The notes below the pieces were generated by a model that was given only the letters and a program-made list of their open reading frames with translations, was not told where the DNA came from and did no database searches. This document shows, in pieces, positions 1 through 7,300 of a stretch of 8,921 nucleotides of DNA. Source of the stretch: an uncultured Bacteriovoracaceae bacterium (GTDB lineage: Bacteria > Bdellovibrionota > Bacteriovoracia > Bacteriovoracales > Bacteriovoracaceae); assembly GCA_937952395.1 (NCBI GenBank), contig CALFYV010000123.1:1-8921 (forward strand). The letters are read 5' to 3'. Position 1 is the first letter of the stretch, and every line of letters begins with the position of its first letter. The position numbers and the translations under genes were made by a program.

Positions 1-401
1 ACAACCGCATTAAAGCTGACTTTATCATCAGAATCTTTTAAAGCTTTATTTAAAACCGGCATAGCTTCCGCTCTTTTTAAAGAACCCAATGCGATCACGA
101 TAAAATTTCGACTCCGTGCATCCTCACTGTTTTCATAAATATGAGAAAGATTCTCGATCACCCAAGGAACATCTTTTTCAGGAATTGAGTTAGAGGCAAA
201 AAGCTTAGACAGCTCGTAAGCCGCCACCCAACGATTACCGAAAGTCTTGGAATGCATTTCCTGGATCAAATCACGATGATTCCTCTCTGTTGAGAGCATT
301 CTCGTCACACCAAAAATGATCAAAGCCCCAATTAAAACAATAGCTATGGGAATAGCTGCGCCACCCATGGGAGATTTTTCTAAAAGTTTTTCGTTACTCA
401 T
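1..401 (-). CDS. Membrane-anchored HEAT-repeat-like protein, 3' part cut off by the window edge
   Basis: The minus-strand frame opens at ATG 401-399 and runs off the left edge after 133 complete codons. The product starts M-S-N-E-K-L-L-E-K-S and has one hydrophobic segment at about residues 14-34, which looks like an uncleaved membrane anchor. After it come short amphipathic helix pairs (about 57-69, 77-91, 94-108, 111-122) with turns such as E-D-A-R-S-R and K-D-S-D-D-K. That spacing is typical of HEAT-like alpha-solenoid repeats, which usually serve as protein-binding scaffolds. A purine stretch A-A-A-G-G lies at 420-416, rather far from the start, and A-A-A-G at 414-411 is better spaced, so the start is plausible but not certain. 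It is transcribed divergently from the gene at 488. No catalytic motif is visible and the partner is unknown. The HEAT assignment rests on pattern only. Confidence 0.7.
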   Translation of the reverse strand, partial: MSNEKLLEKSPMGGAAIPIAIVLIGALIIFGVTRMLSTERNHRDLIQEMHSKTFGNRWVAAYELSKLFASNSIPEKDVPWVIENLSHIYENSEDARSRNFIVIALGSLKRAEAMPVLNKALKDSDDKVSFNAV

Positions 402-448
402 GATAGTGAGCTTTGCCTTTTGAAAAAGATATTGGTAAAAGCAGAACG

Positions 449-457
449 ACTATAACA
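449..457 (-). promoter_or_regulatory. Possible extended -10 box for the minus-strand HEAT-like gene
   Basis: Read on the minus strand, 457-449 gives TGTTATAGT, a good match to the extended -10 form TGnTATAAT. It would start transcription near position 442, about 40 nt upstream of the ATG at 401. The best -35 candidates 16-18 nt upstream (GTTAAT or TGTTAA) match TTGACA poorly, which an extended -10 promoter can tolerate. This is a motif match only. Confidence 0.35.
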
Positions 458-487
458 AAAACCCTGGAATATTAACAGTAATTTAAG

Positions 488-1033
488 ATGGCCTATTTAC
501 TCAGAACGCTTTTATCATTAATGCTCATTTCTGTCGTATTAACAGCGGCAACGGCCATGGGTTTAATTGATATTGGTTATAGTCATATCCGCCTGGCCAT
601 TCCCACTTTCCTCTTCACCATTTTTATTCAAGCTTTTGTCATGTTCTATTTCATTGGAGTTTCTCGTCTGGTTGATAATGTTTTTCAAATTTTAACCAGC
701 GGCAAGAATCTGGATGAACTTTTTGATGTCGCCCCCGCCGAACTTGAACCTTACATGAAAAAAGTTAAACGTTTTCATTACCAAACAACTGTTAGTAAGC
801 GCCAAACCATTCCCTGGACTATCTTAATGTTAACCATTGGCTCTATTGGTTTTCTTTTAGGTGGTGCCCATGACACTGGCATGGTCAGAAAAATTGTTCA
901 CGTCGGAGTTATCTACGGCTTCATGACCACCATGCTCATCGGTTTTGTCCGACAATGGTTCTTCTTGGGCCAAAGTCATAAGCTTCTACGAGAAATTAAA
1001 GCGCTCTTTTCTATCTCTGATCACGCCATGTAA
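488..1033 (+). CDS. Small four-segment integral membrane protein of unknown function
   Basis: A complete 181-codon frame ends in TAA at 1031-1033. Hydrophobic segments at about residues 7-27, 36-58, 108-127 and 137-157 suggest four membrane passes. A charged loop at about 59-107 separates the two pairs (S-G-K-N-L-D-E-L-F-D, then K-K-V-K-R-F-H). A short basic tail follows segment four. Positive charges cluster in the loop (K91, K92, K94, R95) and near the C-terminal tail, so both may face the cytoplasm, with the termini inside. Several histidines lie near membrane borders (H33, H97, H128, H138, H164), but no metal- or haem-binding pattern is clear. The start lacks a good ribosome binding site: TAAG directly abuts the ATG and the nearest GGA is about 20 nt upstream. 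No better-served in-frame start is visible. I do not recognise the family. The gene stands alone between a divergent neighbour and a 255-nt spacer. Confidence 0.75.
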   Translation: MAYLLRTLLSLMLISVVLTAATAMGLIDIGYSHIRLAIPTFLFTIFIQAFVMFYFIGVSRLVDNVFQILTSGKNLDELFDVAPAELEPYMKKVKRFHYQTTVSKRQTIPWTILMLTIGSIGFLLGGAHDTGMVRKIVHVGVIYGFMTTMLIGFVRQWFFLGQSHKLLREIKALFSISDHAM

Positions 1034-1204
1034 TTATAAACAAATCTTAATGTATTTCATATTCTAGACAGAATAAGTTGGCAGTTTTTTTTCAAACTGA
1101 ATTATTTCGAAAACTTAAGCCACGCACGATAATATTTTTCTAACCCAACAACATTTCTTTGATCAAAAAAAAATCTAAGTTCATCTACTTGAAAATATTT
1201 AAAA

Positions 1205-1227
1205 AACTCCAAGAGTTAATTTTTCTT
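1205..1227 (+). terminator. Weak hairpin plus T-run, possible terminator
   Basis: AACTC (1205-1209), a CAA loop and GAGTT (1213-1217) form a five-pair stem, followed by AATTTTTCTT. The stem is short and only partly GC, and it lies about 170 nt past the stop of the 488 gene. It could end transcription from that gene before the giant gene begins, but as a Rho-independent terminator it is poor. Confidence 0.2.
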
Positions 1228-1253
1228 AACCAAAAAAACATTATTACCAGATT

Positions 1254-1259
1254 TATACT
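1254..1259 (+). promoter_or_regulatory. Possible -10 box for the giant RHS lipoprotein gene
   Basis: TATACT at 1254-1259 matches the -10 consensus TATAAT at five of six positions. It would place the transcript start near 1266, leaving a leader of about 23 nt with the AAAGGAAA ribosome site at 1277-1284. No good -35 hexamer sits 16-18 nt upstream; that stretch is an A-tract followed by mixed AT sequence. This is a motif match only. Confidence 0.3.
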
Positions 1260-1288
1260 GTCAAGAATTCCAAACGAAAGGAAATTCT

Positions 1289-1336
1289 ATGAAAGTGCTC
1301 AATTTATTTTCTTTACTCATTCTCTTGTTGGGTTGT
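1289..1336 (+). other. Lipoprotein signal peptide and lipobox
   Basis: The first 16 residues are M-K-V-L-N-L-F-S-L-L-I-L-L-L-G-C. This is one Lys, a Leu-rich core and lipobox L13-L14-G15-C16, cut by signal peptidase II before Cys16 in the usual pathway. The signal is short and has only one positive charge, but a Pro/Glu/Gln-rich, non-hydrophobic linker follows at once, as expected for a mature lipoprotein. The anchor would tether the whole giant protein to a membrane by its N-terminus. Confidence 0.85.
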
Positions 1337-4300
1337 AATCCCACTCCAGAACAAGAAGCCGAAATTCAAAATGCCGGAGAAAATAGTTTCGCTAATAAAG
1401 ACTATCCACTTCCCATAGCAACAGACCCTGCTTGCGTGGCTCAGCAGTACCGTGCACAAGAATCTCAAATTAGTAGAAAATTGGATATTTTATTTGTTAC
1501 CGATACCTCACGCTCGATTGAACCTGAGCGCGCTCAGATTGCTGAAGGATTTAAAAAGTTTGCTGAAGTTATTCCAGCTAATGTTGATTTTAGAGTAGGA
1601 CAACTTTTGGCCATCACGGGAAAAAAGTCCGGTGAATTATTTGAAATGAAAATTGATGATAAGGCCAAACATCATCAAAGCTATTGGCACCATTTTAAGC
1701 ATAAATATAAAAATAAGAAGCCCGCGAAAAAATATGTTTTGCGCTCAGATGAATTATCTATCGAAGAAATTCAGCAATATTTAGAAGACTCAATCGAAGA
1801 GACTAAAAACCAAGGCTTTTTTAAAAGTGGTGAAATGGGACTTTACGCTATTAATGAAGCCCTTAAGCCAGAGAATCTACAAAAAATTAAAGCTCAGGGA
1901 TTATTTAGAGACGACGCGGCCCTTATTGTTATTTTTATCTCTGATGAAAATGATATCTGTGCCCAGTACCCAGAAGGAGTAACTCCTGCCAGTGATCCCT
2001 TTGGTCTTGAAAAACTTGTTTATAGAAAATACTGCGAAGATAAGCACGGTAATCTAGAAATTAAAGTTGAAGATATTTATCAAAATTTAAAAACCCTACA
2101 AAATGGAAGGCCACTAGTTATTGGTGGAGTGCTCTATGATGAAAACTCAACTCTTCCTAGTGTGCAATCAAAGTTTAAGCATCACTCTTGGGAAAAATTT
2201 ATTAATTCGCAAAACGAAATTGGTTACGGCTATCTTGATCTCATTCGTCTTGCTAATGGAGTTAATGTATCTTTGGACAGCGGTGATTATGGCGACGGGC
2301 TTTCCAATATCGGAAGACTGGCCATTACCAATGCTGTACTGGCCAATCAATTTCCTCTATCAAGTCCCATCGTTGATCCAGCTTCAATATTGGTCACTCG
2401 TGACGGAATCGAAATTGCGCATGAGTACTTACTAGAAACAAATGAAGTCAAAATTGAAAACCAAGATAATTTAGCTGTCATCAACTTGAGTTACTGCAAT
2501 GATACCACCAATCCAGAAATTGAAATTTTTCAAACCGAAGATATCTTGACCGCTAATCCATTTTTTATTCTTGAAGCTTATGTCCATGAGACATCTCCTG
2601 TTATTACTCAAATTAAGCGCAATGGAGAAATCATCGCAGAAGTTCAAGGCAATGATATCTCCGTCAATATTAATCTTCTTGAAGGAACAAATGTCATTGA
2701 ATTAATTGCAACCGACAGGGCCAATAATCAATCCGAACTGGTGCGCTACCCTAATATTATCCTAGATACCACTCCTCCAGTCTTACAAATTACAAAACCA
2801 GAACCAGGTGGAGTCATCAGTGAACTTAATTTTATGATTGAAGGTAGTAGTAATGAACCCATCACTAATATTACAGTCAATTCAACCCCTTTAGTTATTA
2901 AAGATAACAAGTTTGATTTCTATGGCTATTACCAAGCACAAATGGAAGGACAAATCGTTTTAACTTTTAGTGCAGAAGATTTATTAGGAAATATTTCAAG
3001 TCAAACCATTACCTACACTCTTCTCATCGAACTTATCCGTAAAGAACTTATCACTATCATGCCCACTCAAAATAATACTTTGATAGTCCAAGGCTTACCT
3101 GGAGCCGTTTATCCTGGAATTGAATTGAATCTTGATGGCGGAGTTTTTAATACAGAAGTTATTACTGCCAATAATGATGGAAGTTTCATGGTAGAAATGC
3201 ATGGCTTTAATAAAATTAATATCAGTGCTGAACTACCTGCTTTTAATCGCTCACAATTGGTTTCCATTACTTATAACCAAGAAACCACTTTAAGTGGAAT
3301 CGTTAAAGATAAAGATGATAACCCTCTTCCAGGTGTTGTTGTTACTATCGACTCTTCCGGACAATCAGCAATCACCGGTATGAACGGCGTTTTTTCAATT
3401 TCTGATGTTGTCACCGGAGATCAAAGTATCACCATTGATGCCTCTCAAGTTGATCCCAATATCGTGGGTGAGGGTAAAGAGTTTGGAGCAACTAAAATCC
3501 GTCTTTCTCTAGGAACCAGAGAAAATAATGTTATTCCCAACACAGTTTATTTTACTCCCCTCTTAACCGATGGCACAGAGACAGAAGTCATCCCTGGTCA
3601 ATCAACCATCGTGACCTCCAATCATGCTCCAGGAGTTGTCTTAAACATTCCGGCCAATTCAACTATTTTTCCTTCCACTTCAAAAATGGATGTGATCAAT
3701 ATTGCTGAAATTCCAGCTGACAGAGTCACCGTTCCTGTTCCTTCTTTCTCAGTTCCCAATACGGTTTATGCATTTGAACCTTCTGGCCTAAGATTTACAA
3801 CTCCGGTTGAACTCACTCTTCCCAATGTCAATGAACTACCTGCCAATACAGAAATGGTTATCATGAGTCGAAACTCTCAAACAGGGCTTTGGGAAATTGA
3901 TGGAGCTGCCCGAGTTTCTAGTGATGGCCAAAGTGTCGTGACTAAACCAGGTATGGGTATTACTACGTTTTCTGAAAAATATGCCTCCATCTTAGGACCA
4001 AGAGCGGAAGCTTTCAGTGACAGTGCTCGAAGTGGAGCCGATGTTTTTAACGGAGCTCTCTCAAACGCCATCTCACTTCCAAGCTACAAAGCCTTAGGTG
4101 AAGATATCTCACCGAGTTTAATCTATAATAGCCGCTGGGCCGATCCCAATGTGGTTGTCTCCAATGTCTTCGACATTCCACCCAGAGAAGTTATTCTTCC
4201 TCCGTTTTCAGGTACAGAAAGACAAGATGGTGCGACAATTACCTTTGATGACAATTTAAGAACTTTTATTGCTCCAGAGGAAATCACTGCACAGTTTTTT

Positions 4301-7300
4301 ACTAATGATATTACTTCAGAAGTTTATAGTTTTACGGGTATTCCAAATAAATCTGTTATCTCTTACGCTATTGATCTGAATAACCAAGAAAGCGGTGCTC
4401 AACCGTATTATTCCGATTATAAGGTTAAGTTAAAACAAATCGTTGTAGGAACCAGAACGGCTCGAGTTGGTAAAAGCTCTGTGTTTGGCAAATTTGCCGA
4501 GTCTAAAGGACAGGACATTCGCGAGGAAGAGATCTTAAAAGATATTTTCCCTTCCGTGCAGACAGGTTATATCAATTTAAACAACAAAAAGAATTCCAAT
4601 GCTGGCCAGGGTTGGAAAATTGGTGGCGTTCAGAAAATTTTAAATCCGAATGGAGCGCGAATTGTTCTTGAAGAAGGCGATGGTTCACTGTCAACCTACG
4701 CACTTAATAATCAAATCGATACTATCTATGAAGATGAATTTGATATTCGTGGAGCCGATTTATCGCAATTTCCACTTGTGACTTATCAAAATGATGAAAA
4801 TTTCATCAAGAATGTAAACTTAAATGACTTAAGTGTTACCAGCATGGCCACACCCAAAAACCCCTTAATCGTATCAACTTCAGTGGGTCGTTACCTCTGG
4901 AACGTTTTTCCTGCAGTCGACTATATACATACTCAATGTGAGCGCACTCAGTATGATGTTGCTAAACTAAGAAAATTTACCAGTACGTTTCAACTTGGTG
5001 CCACTACTTACGGAGTTGATCCTGAAGGGCAAATTATTAAAATCAATGCTGGAAGTGCCAGTGTTTTTACTGGAGGAGAAAAAGATTTGGAAGTTCAAAA
5101 AAATTACCGCAACAGAGGTGTTTTTAATTTTGGGCAAAATATTTTAGGAGTTGGACGTATACTTCTAGAGCAAGCAGGATGGCCCGATGAACTTCAATTA
5201 TGCTCAGATGTGATTGGCGATTCATGTACAACCTCAGATGAAATTAGTGTCAGCAGCATGGAAGCTTTTATTCAACCAGTCAATCTTAGTGATGTATGTG
5301 TCCCTACTGGAAACTTGGTTTTCCTTGCTGGTCCAACTGGACACTTACCTCCTTCTGGAAAAATTCCCACTACTGGTTTTAATAATGGAACATTAGCTGA
5401 GTCCCTTTTTAATAATTCATACCAAATCATTCCTAATTTTGGACCAGGTTTTGTTTTGGCCGATACAGGAAATAACCGAGTACGTTTTATTGACCCGGCC
5501 AATGATATCGTCACAACAATTGCTGGAAGTGGTTCTAGCTCAGATTCAGGTGATGGTGGCAAGGCGATTGATGCCGGTATTTCTCATCCAAGAGGATTAG
5601 TTTTTGATAATGTAGGAAACCTCTATATCTCAAGTGAAAATGGTTTTATTAGAAGAGTTGATCCTAGTGGAAATATTTCTACTTTCGCTGGTGCTGAAGT
5701 CGGTAGTGGAGTTCTTTCAGATGAAACACTTAAAGATAAACTACTTTTAAATAAACCAACCGGTATGGTGATTGATGAAGTCAATAATTACTTCTATATC
5801 GCTGATACTGGCAATAACAGAGTGGTGCAAATTGATCTTACCACCAATGTGGCCCGAACTGTGGCCGGAAACGGGCAATGTGTACAAGGAAATATTGGCG
5901 ATAAAGGTGCTGCGATCGCTGCAAGCTTGTGCTCACCTGAATTTATCACATTAGATTCAAGTAAAAACTTAGTCATCGTCGACCGCGGACATAAAAAAAT
6001 CAGACGAGTGGTTTTTGACAGCAATAATCTAGGTGAACTGGCCTATGAACCTATTAATAAAGATAATTCGAGCTTAATGAGAAATGCTGACGGAAGTTTC
6101 ACTCGCTTCTTTAGAAATGGAACAATTGTCAGCTTTGATAATCTTGGTAAGCAAATTGCTCAAGAAGATAGAACAGGAAGAATTGTAAGCTATCTTTATA
6201 ACGGAGCTAAATTAACTAAGATCATAGATCCCGTCGGACGTGAAACTCAATTTGGTTATAACGGAAATAATCTTTTAACTTCCATTACCGATCCGGCCAA
6301 CCGCTCTACTTTCATGAGTTATTCAGGGACTCTCTTAACTCAAGTCAATTTCCCTGATGGCTCTTCACGCCGTTTTGATTACGACAGTTTCGGTAATATG
6401 ACTGCTGAATATGATCAAAGAGATAATAAAACTGAATATATCTATAATGAGTGGCGCCGCTTAGTTGGAGTTAAGCGGGCAGACAATTCAGAAATTCAAA
6501 TGACTGACTCCGCTTCTTCTCTTATTGCTAATAATTTTACTGGTGGCAATACCGGAGTCTTAAAAAATCAAGATGACGAATCTTTGGCCGATGGAATTAA
6601 AGATGCCAAAGGTAATGAAACTATTTTCAAAAAAGATATCAATGGTTATGTGCAAACCATCACAGATGCGCAAGACAGAATCACAACCATTGAGCGCAAT
6701 ATTGATGGGCTCCCTACAAAAATTATAAGACCTGATGACTCTTACACGACTTTTACTTACGACCCCATTACTCAAGATCTTATATCTCAATATGATTCAA
6801 GTTCTAATACGACTACCTCTCAAGTCTTTGACTCCTTTGGAAACTTACTTTCAGCTCTTAACGCCAGAGGTTTCACGTCATCCAACACTTACAACGCCCA
6901 AGGTTTAATTAGCTCGCAGAAAAATGCAAAAAATCATATCACCCAAAGAACTTATTATGATTTAGGACTTATTAAACAAATTATTCAACCTTTAGGTCAA
7001 ACCAGTACATTTGAATACGATGCTTTTGGTAATCTTTCAAAACGCATCAACGCTTCAAGTGATGAAACTATCTACACCAGAGACTTAGCAGGAAACATCA
7101 CAGAAACTAAAAACGCTAAAGGTGATATCACTAAATACGAGTACGATGAATTTAACCGTCTAAGTGCCGTTATTACGGCCCTAGGTAATCGTACGGAGTA
7201 TGAGTACTTACCAACTGGAGAGCTTTTTAAAATTAAAGATCCAGAAAACAATATCACTAGTTTTACTTATGATAATCTTGGTAGACTCACTTTAAAGACA

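Larger units (their letters stand above)
1034..1288. other. AT-rich non-coding spacer with A-tracts and weak hairpins
   Basis: No gene is visible here on either strand. It contains a run of eight T (1085-1092), nine A (1165-1173), six A (1201-1206) and seven A (1232-1238). The last three are centred roughly 32-34 nt apart, near three helical turns. Two small inverted repeats are present: TATTCT/AGAATA at 1060-1065 and 1070-1075, and CAGTTT/AAACTG at 1082-1087 and 1094-1099. Neither is a convincing terminator. The right end should hold the promoter of the giant gene at 1289. Confidence 0.6.

Noticed and set aside
1060..1099. Two inverted repeats around a run of eight T, considered as a terminator of the 488 gene
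   Set aside because: The first stem (TATTCT/AGAATA) is pure AT except one pair and is separated from the T-run by nine bases. The second stem contains part of the T-run itself. Neither makes a sound Rho-independent terminator.
2121..2435. Plus-strand open frame of 104 codons, and a 60-codon minus-strand frame across 2168-2350
   Set aside because: Both lie inside the VWA region of the giant gene in other frames. The giant gene's frame is continuous there and encodes a recognisable domain; these have low-complexity products with no motif.
1621..5105. A-runs of six or seven inside the giant gene (for example near 1621 and 5098), considered as phase-variation tracts
   Set aside because: They are short and fit Lys/Asn codons in an AT-rich gene, and the frame stays open across all of them.
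5214..6024. Short open frames on both strands (5214-5396, 5272-5562, 5772-5954, 5794-6024)
   Set aside because: They overlap the NHL propeller codons. Their lengths are as expected by chance opposite or out of frame with a repetitive gene, and they lack ribosome sites or family features.
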